NCBI RefSeq assembly: GCF_030733745.1
Contig: NZ_JASHIK010000011.1
Coordinates: forward strand, 1 to 64,000
Length of the DNA: 64,000 nucleotides
Direction of reading: 5' to 3'
DNA from: Stappia sp. MMSF_3263
Lineage (GTDB): Bacteria > Pseudomonadota > Alphaproteobacteria > Rhizobiales > Stappiaceae
Below the pieces are notes generated by a model. The model was given only the letters and a program-made list of their open reading frames with translations. It was not told the DNA's origin and searched no databases. Below, piece by piece: positions 18,215-26,494 of this stretch. Both the position numbers and the translations under genes were made by a program. Each line of letters begins with the position of its first letter. The first letter of the stretch is position 1.

Positions 18215-19519
18215 ATGCCGATGTTCTCCAGCCAGCAGATATCGGATTCCCTTTGGGTGGATGTCTCTCCGGCCCGGAACGCGGCGCCTGCGTTGACGGG
18301 CCGTGCCGAGACGGATGTCGCCGTCATCGGCGGCGGCTTCTCGGGACTTTCGACGGCGCTTCACCTGGCGCGGGCCGGCCACTCGGTCACCCTGCTGGAG
18401 GGGAGAAGCGTCGGATATGGCGGTTCGGGGCGCAACAACGGCCAGGTCATCCCGACGATGACGGCGGCCGAGCCGGATGCGATCGAGGAAAGGTTCGGCG
18501 CGGCGGGCGAGCGTTTCGTCGCGCTGGTGCGCGACAGCGCCTCCTACCTGTTCGACACGGCACGCGCCGAGGGCGTCGATTGCGAGGGTGAGCAGACGGG
18601 CTGGTTCCAGCCGGCGCACCGGGAAAGCCGGATGAAGCTCTCCCAGGCCCGGGTCAACGCCTGGGCCAAGCGCGGCGCGCCGGCACGGCTCCTCGACCGG
18701 GCGGAAGCGTCCCGCGTCATCGGTTCCGACCGCTGGTTCGGCGGCATGTACAATCCGACCGGGGGGCATATCAATCCTCTGGCGCTTGCCCGCGGCCTTG
18801 CCAGCGCCTGCGAGAAAAAGGGCGTTGCGATCCACGAGGCGAGCCCGGTCGAGGCGGTCGAGCGGCGCGACGGCAAATGGCACCTGAAGACGCGCGAGGG
18901 CGAGCTTGTCGCCCGCGCCGTGATGCTGGCGAGCAACGCCTATACCGGGTTCCAGGAAGCCGGTCTCGCCCCGAAGGTGGCGCGCTCCGTGGTTCCGGTC
19001 CTTTCCTGGCAGATGGCGACGACACCTCTGGACGAGGCGCAGCGCGCGGTGGTGGTGCCGGGGCGCGAGGCGGTCTCCGACACCCATGGCGATCTGCATT
19101 TCTTCCGTTTCGACAAGCGCAACCGGCTGGTGACGGGCGGCGCGCTGGCGGTCGGCCACAATGGACCGGAGAGGCTGAAGGCGCTGGTCGGGCGGCGGCT
19201 GCGGGAGGCCTTTCCGGTGCTCGGCATGCCGGAATTCGACTTCGTCTGGAACGGCTATATCGGCATGACCGAGGACCGCTTCCCCTATATCTGCCAGCTC
19301 GGCCCGGATTTCTGGTGCTGGGCGGGGTGCAACGGGCGCGGCGTCGGACTTTCGGTCTCGCTCGGGCGGGAACTCGCCGCGGCCATCGCCGGGACGCCGG
19401 TGGAGGAACTGGCGCTGCCGCTGTCCGACCCCAGGCCGATCCCGCTGCACGGCCTCGTCAAGACCCTGGCACCCCCGTTTATGCTGCCGCTCTACCGGTG
19501 GCGGGACGGGCGCGACTAG
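18215..19519 (+). CDS. FAD-dependent amine/amino-acid oxidoreductase (DAO family)
   Basis: 434 residues. The N-terminal dinucleotide fold VAVIGGGFSGLSTALHLARAG binds FAD. GRSVGYGGSGRNNGQV matches the conserved stretch of gamma-glutamylputrescine oxidase/PuuB and related imine-forming oxidases. DLHFFRFDKRNRLVTGG, FVWNGYIGMTEDRFPYI and WAGCNGRGVGLSVSLGRELA complete the DAO signature. It oxidises a primary or secondary amine with O2 or another acceptor in the cytoplasm. It begins 9 bases after the aminotransferase stop and is probably in the same transcript. The substrate is not identifiable. Confidence 0.88.
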   Translation: MPMFSSQQISDSLWVDVSPARNAAPALTGRAETDVAVIGGGFSGLSTALHLARAGHSVTLLEGRSVGYGGSGRNNGQVIPTMTAAEPDAIEERFGAAGERFVALVRDSASYLFDTARAEGVDCEGEQTGWFQPAHRESRMKLSQARVNAWAKRGAPARLLDRAEASRVIGSDRWFGGMYNPTGGHINPLALARGLASACEKKGVAIHEASPVEAVERRDGKWHLKTREGELVARAVMLASNAYTGFQEAGLAPKVARSVVPVLSWQMATTPLDEAQRAVVVPGREAVSDTHGDLHFFRFDKRNRLVTGGALAVGHNGPERLKALVGRRLREAFPVLGMPEFDFVWNGYIGMTEDRFPYICQLGPDFWCWAGCNGRGVGLSVSLGRELAAAIAGTPVEELALPLSDPRPIPLHGLVKTLAPPFMLPLYRWRDGRD

Positions 19520-19569
19520 ATCGCAGCAACGACAAGCAAGCCGCAACGACAAGCAAGAAGGAACCCCGG

Positions 19570-20079
19570 ATGACCCAAGACACTTCCAGCGAGCCCGTTG
19601 TCACTCTCGACATGCTGAAAGCCGCCTTTGCCATGCGCGCCAAGGCCTATGCGCATATGTTCGACGTCCTGCGCGAGGCGTTCGGCGCCGACAGGGCGGT
19701 CGAGCTGATCGGCGAATCCACCCGCCGGCTCGGCAAGGACATGGGCACGAAATTCGCGCATCTGGGCCCGGACGACCTGCCGGGACTGAAGGAGGCGTTC
19801 ATCGCCGGCATTCCCTGCTCGGCGCAGATGTTCGCCCCGGAGATCAGGAAATGCGACGCGGAAGGGCTGGAAATCCAGTTTCACCGCTGCCCTCTCAAGG
19901 ACACCTGGGTGGAGCAGGGGCGCAACGAGGAGGACCTGGAACTGCTGTGCAAGGCGGCAGGCGCCATTGACGGCGGCCTCTTTACAGAAGCGGGCTTTAC
20001 GTTCAAAGGGGAAACCTGGACGAAAGGAAAGACCGGCTGCTGCCTTCTGAAAGTGGAGCCGGGGCCGCAGGCCGGGTAA
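19570..20079 (+). CDS. ATC-hydrolase family protein (L-2-amino-thiazoline-4-carboxylate hydrolase-like)
   Basis: 169 residues starting MTQDTSSEPV, with AAGAAGGAA just upstream; the frame before it is an out-of-frame shadow of the oxidase. It resembles the small ATC hydrolase family in pattern: an N-terminal helical part (AFGADRAVELIGESTRRLGKD), then FHRCPLKDTWVEQGRNEEDL, LCKAAGAIDGGLF, GFTFKGETW and a Cys-rich end (KGKTGCC). In Pseudomonas, AtcB of this family opens the thiazoline ring to N-carbamoyl-L-cysteine. A second, diverged family member lies after the transporter genes at 24873. Assignment is from recalled family pattern, so the exact reaction is uncertain. Confidence 0.65.
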   Translation: MTQDTSSEPVVTLDMLKAAFAMRAKAYAHMFDVLREAFGADRAVELIGESTRRLGKDMGTKFAHLGPDDLPGLKEAFIAGIPCSAQMFAPEIRKCDAEGLEIQFHRCPLKDTWVEQGRNEEDLELLCKAAGAIDGGLFTEAGFTFKGETWTKGKTGCCLLKVEPGPQAG

Positions 20080-20150
20080 CAGAAACCTCGTTGTGAAAAC
20101 GGGGAACAAAAAGAATTCACAATTTCTTCCAGAAAACGGAGAAGGTCACT

Positions 20151-21275
20151 ATGGAAATCTCTCGCAGGAATTCTCTCGGACTGTTCCTTGGAACTGTCGG
20201 GCTGCTTGCCCTCCCCATCAGCGCTGCTGCCGAAGGGCCGGTCTATCTGGGCTACCAGCTGCCGCTCACCGGCAACACGGCCCAGTATGGCCAGGACTTC
20301 AAGACGGCGGCGGAGATCGCGCTCAAGAACTTCAACGCCTCCGGCAAGCTGAAAGTGCCGGTCGAGATCATTTTCGAGGACTCCCGCTCCGACGCCAAGG
20401 AAGGCGTCGCGATCGCCCGCAAGTTCGTCGATGACGACCGCATCGTCGCCGCGCTCGGCGACTTCACCTCCACCGTCTCGATGGCCGCTGCCCAGGTCTA
20501 CAAGCGTGCCGAGATGGCCCAGCTGAGCCAGACCGCCTCGCATCCGGACTTCGCCAAGATCTCCGAGTGGCAGTTCCGCAACATCACCACGCAGGCCCAG
20601 GAAGGCGTCTACAACGCCGACTGGATGAACGAGCAGGGCCTGAAGAAGATCGCGGTGATCGCCGAGCAGACCGACTGGGGCCAGTCGGTGGTCAAGGACT
20701 TCGCCGAGAAGGTGAAAGCCAATGGCGGCGAGGTGGTCTTCACCGAGTTCTTCAACCGCGGCCTGCCGGATTTCCGTTCGATCATCACCAAGATCGAGCG
20801 CGCCAAGCCGGACGCGATCTACACGGGTTTCTTCTATGAGGACGGCGCCCAGTTCCTCAAGCAGATGAAGCAGCTGAGCGTCGAGACCCCGGTCTATTCG
20901 ACCTCCGCCGCCTACAACCAGAAGCTCGTCGAGCTCGCCGGTCCGGCCGCCGAAGGCCTGTTCCTGACGGTCACCTTCCTGCCCAACAGCGAGAGCGACC
21001 ACGTCACTACCTTCGTCGACGAGTGGAAGGCCGCCCGCGACGGCGCCGAGCCAGGCCAGTTCCCGGCCCAGGCCTACGACGCCGTGAACATCATGCTCGA
21101 GGCTGTCGCCCGTGCCTATCCGGATGTCTCGCGCCAGAATGTCCGCGACGAGCTGGCCAAGACGAAGGACTTCCCGGGCGTCACCGGCGTCACGTCCTTC
21201 GACGAGAACGGCGAGGCCCTGAAGCAGCTCACGAAGGCGACGGTGACCGACGGTCAGTTCGTCCCGCTCAAGTAA
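20151..21275 (+). CDS. Branched-chain-type ABC transporter substrate-binding protein (LivK family)
   Basis: 374 residues. The signal region MEISRRNSLGLFLGTVGLLALP contains an RR pair compatible with Tat or Sec export. The mature start VYLGYQLPLTGNTAQYGQDF is the family 6 periplasmic binding protein fold, followed by FEDSRSDAKEGVAIARKFVD and GDFTSTVSMAAAQVYKRAEM. Family ligands are amino acids, amides, urea or aromatic acids. It heads a complete LIV operon. It is placed between two ATC-hydrolase family genes, suggesting that the ligand is their substrate (inference). Confidence 0.9.
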   Translation: MEISRRNSLGLFLGTVGLLALPISAAAEGPVYLGYQLPLTGNTAQYGQDFKTAAEIALKNFNASGKLKVPVEIIFEDSRSDAKEGVAIARKFVDDDRIVAALGDFTSTVSMAAAQVYKRAEMAQLSQTASHPDFAKISEWQFRNITTQAQEGVYNADWMNEQGLKKIAVIAEQTDWGQSVVKDFAEKVKANGGEVVFTEFFNRGLPDFRSIITKIERAKPDAIYTGFFYEDGAQFLKQMKQLSVETPVYSTSAAYNQKLVELAGPAAEGLFLTVTFLPNSESDHVTTFVDEWKAARDGAEPGQFPAQAYDAVNIMLEAVARAYPDVSRQNVRDELAKTKDFPGVTGVTSFDENGEALKQLTKATVTDGQFVPLK

Positions 21276-21285
21276 CGTCGCGCTT

Positions 21286-21318
21286 TTCCCTCCCCGGGCC
21301 TGTCGTCCGGGGAGGGAA
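21286..21318 (+). promoter_or_regulatory. Strong hairpin after LivK-type SBP gene
   Basis: TTCCCTCCCCGG (21286-21297) pairs perfectly over 12 bp with CCGGGGAGGGAA (21307-21318) around a 9-base loop, 10 bases after the SBP stop. No T tract follows. Likely a 3'-end stabiliser or attenuator raising SBP expression over the permease and ATPase genes. Confidence 0.72.
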
Positions 21319-21447
21319 GACGCAACGGGGCTCCGCGGGGCCTGAGCGTATCGGGGAGCTGCCGCCGCCCTGACCCGGACCCGGGGGGTGGGGAGCGCTG
21401 CCGTTACGCCTGGTTCCAGTGTTCCTAGCTCGCCAGGACAGACACCC

Positions 21448-22362
21448 GTGATCGATCCCTATTACCTGCAACAGCTGACGATCGGCATATCCCTGGGCAT
21501 GGTCTATGCCCTGATGGCCATCGGTTTCACGCTGATCTTCGGCGTTCTCAACGTCGTCAACTTCGCCCATGGCGAGGTCTACACGATCGGCGCCTTCGCC
21601 GGCATCATGGCGATCGCCGCCTTCGGCCCGCCGTTCCTCGTCATCGTCTTCATCGTGCTGGCAGTCGGTGCGCTGGCGGGCTTCGGCCTTGAAAGGCTCG
21701 CCTTCAGGCCGTTCCGAAGATTTTCGGACGAAGCTTCGCTGAAATCGCGGGCCATGCGCGAGGCGACGCTGATGTCCTCGCTGGCCATGTCGATCATCGC
21801 CCGCGAGGCGATGGAGCTGCTGTTCGGCTCCGAGTTCCAGACCATCGACATCAGCTACCTGATCAACAAGCCGATCGAGCTCGGCCCGGTCACGATCGTC
21901 AATGGCGACATCATCATCTTCGTGGTCTCGGTGCTGATGCTGGGCGGGCTGCAGTGGCTGCTGAAATACAGCTCCATCGGCCTGTCGATCCGCGCAGTCT
22001 CGAACAATCCCCTGGGCGCGAAATATGTCGGCATCAACACCGACCGCACCATCGTGCTGACCTTCGTCATCGGCTCGATGATGGGCGCGCTCGCCGGCAT
22101 TCTCGTCGGCCTCTACTATGGTGCGGTGTTCCCCTCAATGGGCTTCATCCCGGGCGTCAAGGCGTTCGTCGCCATGGTCATGGGGGGCTTGAGTTCCATT
22201 CCGGGTGCCGTCATCGCGGCGCTGGTGCTGGGCGTGGCGGAAAGCATGTCGACCACGTTCGTGTCGTCGGTCTGGGCCGACATGGTCGCGTATCTGTTCC
22301 TGATCGTCACCCTCGTGTTCTTCCCGCAGGGGCTCTTCGGAGCGAGGAGGGAACGTGTCTAA
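21448..22362 (+). CDS. Branched-chain-type ABC permease, LivH family
   Basis: 304 residues from GTG 21448 (VIDPYYLQQLTIGISLGMVY). The first helix GMVYALMAIGFTLIFGVLNVVNFAHGE is the LivH signature, and EAA-like and glycine-rich segments (GALAGILVGLYYGAVFPSMG, VMGGLSSIPGAVIAALVLG) follow. The frame is open 60 bases upstream but that stretch is Pro/Ser-rich and not LivH-like. It forms the membrane channel with the LivM-type protein. Confidence 0.92.
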   Translation: MIDPYYLQQLTIGISLGMVYALMAIGFTLIFGVLNVVNFAHGEVYTIGAFAGIMAIAAFGPPFLVIVFIVLAVGALAGFGLERLAFRPFRRFSDEASLKSRAMREATLMSSLAMSIIAREAMELLFGSEFQTIDISYLINKPIELGPVTIVNGDIIIFVVSVLMLGGLQWLLKYSSIGLSIRAVSNNPLGAKYVGINTDRTIVLTFVIGSMMGALAGILVGLYYGAVFPSMGFIPGVKAFVAMVMGGLSSIPGAVIAALVLGVAESMSTTFVSSVWADMVAYLFLIVTLVFFPQGLFGARRERV

Positions 22363-23365
22363 GGATTTCATTCAATCGGCGGGCCTGAAGCTCGTCATCC
22401 TGGCGGTGCTCTTCGTCGCCCTTCCGCTCCTCCTGGTGTCCCTGGACAAGGGCTACATCTACCAGGTGGTCATGCTGGCCCTGATCTTCTCGCTGCTGGC
22501 CGTGTCGCTGCAACTGGTGACGGGCATTGCCGGCCTGCTGCATCTGGGCCATGCCGCCTTCTACGGCGTCGGCGCCTATATCGCGGCGCTGGCCGGGGCC
22601 GACTACGGCATCGGCTTCACCCTCGGCCTGCCGCTGGCGGGCCTCGGCGCGGCGGCCATCGCCTTCGTCGTCGCCCTGCCGACCATGCGTCTCGTCAGCA
22701 TCTACTTCGCCGTCGCCACGCTCGGCATCGGCCAGATGATCTTCCTCGTTCTGCAAAACTGGGTCGAGGTGACGAAGGGACCGAACGGCGTCAGCCTGTT
22801 CTCCGGTATCGACCTGTTCGGCTACACCGTCGACAGCGAGCTGGGCATCTACTTCGTGGTGGCGACCATCGTCTGCATCTCGATCTGGGTCATCCACCGG
22901 CTGAGCCATTCCTACTACGGCAATGCCCTGCGCAGCCTGCGCGAGGACGACCAGTGCGCCGATGCGATGGGCATCAACACGGTGCGGCTGAAGATCGAGT
23001 CCTTCATGATCTCGTCGTTCTTCGCCGGCATCGCGGGCGCCCTGTGGGCCTACACCACGGGCTACATCTCGCCGGTGGACTTCGACTTCGCCGAATCGAT
23101 CCTGATCCTCGCCATGGTCGTGGTTGGCGGGCTGGGAAGCATTCCCGGTGCCATCATCGGCGCCCTGCTGCTGATCCTGCTGCCCGAGGCCCTGCGCGGG
23201 GTGGGCGACATGCGCAACATCATCGTCGGCTTCGTGCTCTTCTTCTCGATCCTGTTCCTGCCCAAGGGGCTGTTCGGCGAGGTGCCGGCGCTCAACTTCA
23301 TCCGTCGCCAGATGGGCGCGGCCTGGCAGGACAATCCCGACAAGCAGAAGGTGGGCTGGAAATGA
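22355..23365 (+). CDS. Branched-chain-type ABC permease, LivM family
   Basis: 336 residues from GTG 22355, preceded by AGGAGGG and overlapping LivH by 8 bases. Motifs: LQLVTGIAGLLHLGHAAFYGVGAY, MRLVSIYFAVATLGIGQM, LRSLREDDQCADAMGI and VVVGGLGSIPGAIIGALLLI. Ten or so hydrophobic segments. Partner of the preceding LivH-type subunit. Confidence 0.92.
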   Translation: MSKDFIQSAGLKLVILAVLFVALPLLLVSLDKGYIYQVVMLALIFSLLAVSLQLVTGIAGLLHLGHAAFYGVGAYIAALAGADYGIGFTLGLPLAGLGAAAIAFVVALPTMRLVSIYFAVATLGIGQMIFLVLQNWVEVTKGPNGVSLFSGIDLFGYTVDSELGIYFVVATIVCISIWVIHRLSHSYYGNALRSLREDDQCADAMGINTVRLKIESFMISSFFAGIAGALWAYTTGYISPVDFDFAESILILAMVVVGGLGSIPGAIIGALLLILLPEALRGVGDMRNIIVGFVLFFSILFLPKGLFGEVPALNFIRRQMGAAWQDNPDKQKVGWK

Positions 23366-24117
23366 GCGCCATGCTGGAGGTTGCCGATGTCTCCCGGCGC
23401 TTTGGCGGGCTGATGGCCGTCGATGGCGTCACCACCAGCGTCGGCGAGGGTGAACTGGTCGGCCTGATCGGGCCGAACGGCGCCGGCAAGACGACGCTGT
23501 TCAACCTGATTTCCGGCTTTACGCCGGTGTCGTCGGGCGAGATCCGTTATCGCGGCGAGAAGATCAGCGGGCTCAAGCCCTCGGTCATCGCCAGCCGGGG
23601 CATCTCGCGCACGTTCCAGAACCTGCGCGTCTTCCCCAACATGACCGTGTTCGACAATGTCTCGGTCGGTGCGGTCGGTGCGATCGGCCAGAGTCCCTGG
23701 CAGGCGATCCGCTCCGGCTCGAAGCGGGCGAAGGAGATTTCGGAACGAAGCTGGGAGGCGCTGGAGAAGGTCCAGCTGACCCGGTATGCCAACGAGCTTG
23801 CCGCCAACCTTGCCTATGGCAAGCGCAAGTACCTGGAGATCGGGCGGGCGCTGGCCATGAAGCCGGACCTGCTTGTGCTGGACGAGCCGGCGGCCGGGCT
23901 CAACGATTCCGAGACGGCCGAGCTTGCCGCCTTCATCAAGGAGCTGCACGCGGGCGGGCTGACCGTGATGCTCGTCGAGCACGACATGGGGCTTGTGATG
24001 AGCATTTGCGAGCGCATCGTCGTGCTGGCCTCCGGCCGGAAGATTGCCGATGCCGAGCCTGCCGTCGTCCGGCAGACGCGGGAGGTTCTCGAAGCGTATC
24101 TGGGGGTGGACGAGTGA
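23362..24117 (+). CDS. Branched-chain-type ABC ATPase, LivG family
   Basis: 251 residues from the ATG at 23362, in ATGA overlap with LivM. Walker A GPNGAGKTT, Q-loop RTFQNLRVFPNMTV, signature NLAYGKRKYLEIGRAL (LivG-type, lacking a canonical LSGGQ), Walker B LLVLDEPAAGLN and H-loop LVEHDMGLVM. Energises the LIV transporter together with the LivF-type subunit. Confidence 0.93.
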   Translation: MSAMLEVADVSRRFGGLMAVDGVTTSVGEGELVGLIGPNGAGKTTLFNLISGFTPVSSGEIRYRGEKISGLKPSVIASRGISRTFQNLRVFPNMTVFDNVSVGAVGAIGQSPWQAIRSGSKRAKEISERSWEALEKVQLTRYANELAANLAYGKRKYLEIGRALAMKPDLLVLDEPAAGLNDSETAELAAFIKELHAGGLTVMLVEHDMGLVMSICERIVVLASGRKIADAEPAVVRQTREVLEAYLGVDE

Positions 24118-24827
24118 ACGTTCTCGAAATCGAAAAGCTGTCGCTGCGGATCGGTGTCCAGGACATCCTGCACGAGATCACGCTGGGCCTTGCGGACAAG
24201 GGCATTCTCGCGATCCTGGGCGCCAATGGCGTCGGCAAGACCAGCCTGATGCGCTGCATCTCCGGCATTTACCAGCCGACAGCGGGCGAGATCCGCTACG
24301 ACGGCGAGAACATTGCCGGTTTGAAGAGCCACCAGATCGTGGAGAAGGGCATCCTGCAGGCTCCCGAGGGACGCCAGATCTTCTCCAACATGAGCGTGCT
24401 GGAGAACCTGACCATCGGCGGCGGTCCTCTCGGCACGCAGGAACTCGATCACGTGCTGAAGCTGTTCCCCAAGCTCAAGGAACGGCTGAAACAGGGGGCG
24501 GGGTCGCTTTCGGGCGGCGAGCAGCAGATGCTGTGCATCGGGCGGGCCCTGATGCGCAAGCCCAAGGTGCTGCTGCTGGATGAGCCGTCTCTCGGTCTTG
24601 CCCCGATGCTGGTGCGTTTCATCTTCGACCTCGTGGAGGAGATCCGGGCGGAAGGATACGCGATCCTGATCGTCGAGCAGAACGCCAAGGCGGCGCTCCG
24701 GATTGCCGACCGGGCTGCGGTGATCGAGGGCGGCCGGATCGTCATGGAGGGCGCGGCGAGCGAGCTTGCCAATGACAGCCGTGTCGCCGATGCCTATCTG
24801 GGAGGGCATGTGGGTGCGCAGGCCTAG
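24114..24827 (+). CDS. Branched-chain-type ABC ATPase, LivF family
   Basis: 237 residues from GTG 24114 (GTGA overlap with the LivG-type stop). Walker A GANGVGKTS, ILQAPEGRQIFSNMSVLENL, signature LSGGEQQMLCIGRALM, Walker B VLLLDEPSLGLAP, H-loop IVEQNAKAALRIADRA. Last transporter gene of the five-gene LIV set; a second ATC hydrolase-family gene follows 45 bases later. Confidence 0.93.
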   Translation: MNVLEIEKLSLRIGVQDILHEITLGLADKGILAILGANGVGKTSLMRCISGIYQPTAGEIRYDGENIAGLKSHQIVEKGILQAPEGRQIFSNMSVLENLTIGGGPLGTQELDHVLKLFPKLKERLKQGAGSLSGGEQQMLCIGRALMRKPKVLLLDEPSLGLAPMLVRFIFDLVEEIRAEGYAILIVEQNAKAALRIADRAAVIEGGRIVMEGAASELANDSRVADAYLGGHVGAQA

Positions 24828-24872
24828 CGTCCCACCCGCACCGGCGCCACAAAGACGCGAAAGGACACTGCC

Positions 24873-25349
24873 ATGACGCTTCCGATGATCGAGAAACGCC
24901 GCATCGAGGCCGCGGTCCTCAAGCACGTCTTCGATGTGCTGGTGGAGCGCCACGGACGCGAGGAAGCGGAGAAGGTGATCGGCGATGCCGTCTCCAACTC
25001 CGCCATCGCGCAGGGCAAGGAATTCCGCGACAAGGAGGACCACGAGCCGGACCTCAAGGACTTCGCCGACCTGCTGCCGCTTTGGAAGATGGACGGGGCG
25101 CTGGAGATGGACGTGATCGAGGAAGGGCCGGACAGGCTCGACTTCAACATCACTCGCTGCCGTTATTCGGAGATGTACAAGGAGATGGGGCTCGGCGATA
25201 TCGGCCACCTTCTCTCCTGCAATCGGGATGGCGACTTCTGCATCGGATACAATCCGAAGATGGAGCTGACGCGCACCCAGACCATCATGAAGGGGGCGGG
25301 TCACTGCGACTTCCGCTACCGGCTGCATCGCGGCGGAGAACAGTCCTGA
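24873..25349 (+). CDS. ATC-hydrolase family protein, second copy
   Basis: 158 residues. The C-terminal half FNITRCRYSEMYKEMGLGDI, HLLSCNRDGDFCIGYNPKME and RTQTIMKGAGHCDFRYR is the typical conserved core of the L-2-amino-thiazoline-4-carboxylic acid hydrolase family. The N-terminus (VLKHVFDVLVERHGREEAEK) parallels the helical N-terminus of the 19570 protein. The core is better conserved here than in that protein, so this copy is the likelier true hydrolase, and the other may be a partner or act on a different heterocycle. It lies directly behind the LIV transporter, probably in one transcript. Confidence 0.75.
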   Translation: MTLPMIEKRRIEAAVLKHVFDVLVERHGREEAEKVIGDAVSNSAIAQGKEFRDKEDHEPDLKDFADLLPLWKMDGALEMDVIEEGPDRLDFNITRCRYSEMYKEMGLGDIGHLLSCNRDGDFCIGYNPKMELTRTQTIMKGAGHCDFRYRLHRGGEQS

Positions 25350-25398
25350 ACGAAGGGACCGCCTGCCGGCTTTCCAACGCCAGGGCAGGACTGTAGCC

Positions 25399-26334
25399 TT
25401 GGCCGCGATGGCCAACGAGAAGTCCCTCACGCTCCGACAGATCGAGGTCCTGCGCGCCGTCATGGTGGCGGGCTCGATCGCCGGTGCGGCCCGCATCCTG
25501 AACGTCGCGCAACCCGGCATCAGCCGGACGATGAAGCACCTGGAAGCCTCGCTCGGCATCAAGCTCTTCACCCGCAGCGGCGGCCGGTATGTTCCCACGC
25601 CGGAATCGCAGCAGGTCTTCCTGCAGCTGCAGGAAGTTCACAAGAAGCTCCTCCACCTGCAGGTCTCGATCGGGCAGATGGAACGCGGCCACGATGTCGA
25701 GATATCGCTGGCCTCGGTGCCGAGCATCGCCAACGTGATGGTGCCCCGGGCGGCGGCCGGGCTGAAGGCGCGCTATCCCGACATCCGGATGAATATCGAG
25801 ATCCTCAAGATCGAGGAGGCGATCGACTTCCTGCTCCTTGGCAAGGGGCAGTTCGTGTGCATGAGCCATCGCTTCGACCATCCCTCGATCGTGTTCGAGC
25901 ACCTGGCGATCGGGAACCTCGTCTGTGTCGCACATCGCGATCATCCGCTTGCCCGGCTGGAGCAGGTCAGTGCCGCGGACATCGCCGCCTTTCCGCTGAT
26001 CGGCATCGACCCGGCGGACCCTTACGGGGCCATCCTTGCCGATATCTTCTCCAGGCAGGGCCTCGATTTCCGCATCGAGATCAGGGCCCGGTTCGGCACG
26101 ACGGTGCTTGGTCTCGTGCGCCAGAACCTCGGCGTTGCGGTGCTCGACAATTTCACTGTCGCCGAAATGCACGGCCCGGACCGCGACATCCGCCTCGTTC
26201 CGATTGTCGAGAGGACGCCGTTCAGAACCTATGTCGCACGCCGTTCCGATCTCGAGATATCGGGTTTCGCGGAGGCGTTCATCGAGTTGCTGCGCGGGGA
26301 AATGGACGCGGTCACCCGGCGCGGACTTTCATAA
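25399..26334 (+). CDS. LysR-family transcriptional regulator
   Basis: 311 residues from TTG 25399, which has AGGA eight bases upstream; ATG 25408 is the alternative. The N-terminal HTH (LTLRQIEVLRAVMVAGSIAG, AARILNVAQPGISRTMKHLE) and the LysR effector domain (VEISLASVPSIANVMVPRAA, DPADPYGAILADIFSRQGLD) are clear. The same-strand position in front of tctCBA, with a T-N11-A box overlapping its stop codon, suggests it controls that transporter. It could alternatively belong to the preceding ATC operon. Confidence 0.9.
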   Translation: MAAMANEKSLTLRQIEVLRAVMVAGSIAGAARILNVAQPGISRTMKHLEASLGIKLFTRSGGRYVPTPESQQVFLQLQEVHKKLLHLQVSIGQMERGHDVEISLASVPSIANVMVPRAAAGLKARYPDIRMNIEILKIEEAIDFLLLGKGQFVCMSHRFDHPSIVFEHLAIGNLVCVAHRDHPLARLEQVSAADIAAFPLIGIDPADPYGAILADIFSRQGLDFRIEIRARFGTTVLGLVRQNLGVAVLDNFTVAEMHGPDRDIRLVPIVERTPFRTYVARRSDLEISGFAEAFIELLRGEMDAVTRRGLS

Positions 26335-26345
26335 CACAAGGTTAT
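26331..26345. promoter_or_regulatory. LysR-type T-N11-A box
   Basis: ATAAC (26331-26335) and GTTAT (26341-26345) form a perfect dyad with a 5-base centre, and T26332 to A26344 satisfies T-N11-A. It overlaps the lysR stop and lies 150 bases before tctC, inside an AT-rich stretch that is unusual for the window. Confidence 0.55.
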
Positions 26346-26446
26346 GGATATCGTAATTATTGGTATTTGCGTTAAGTCATTCGACGTGCAAATCTTTTGC
26401 CGTGCACACCCCATCGCGGTGTAGAGGCGGCCCGTCAGTCGTCAGG

Positions 26447-26491
26447 TCTGGGAGGACCTTGCGGGGCGCAAAAAAACAAGTCTGGGAGGAC
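26447..26491 (+). repeat. Direct repeat of an SD-containing 11-mer
   Basis: TCTGGGAGGAC occurs at 26447-26457 and again at 26481-26491. The second copy is the ribosome site of tctC. The first is followed by no start codon at useful spacing, so it may be a duplicated leader or a decoy ribosome site. Confidence 0.5.
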
Positions 26492-26494
26492 ACC

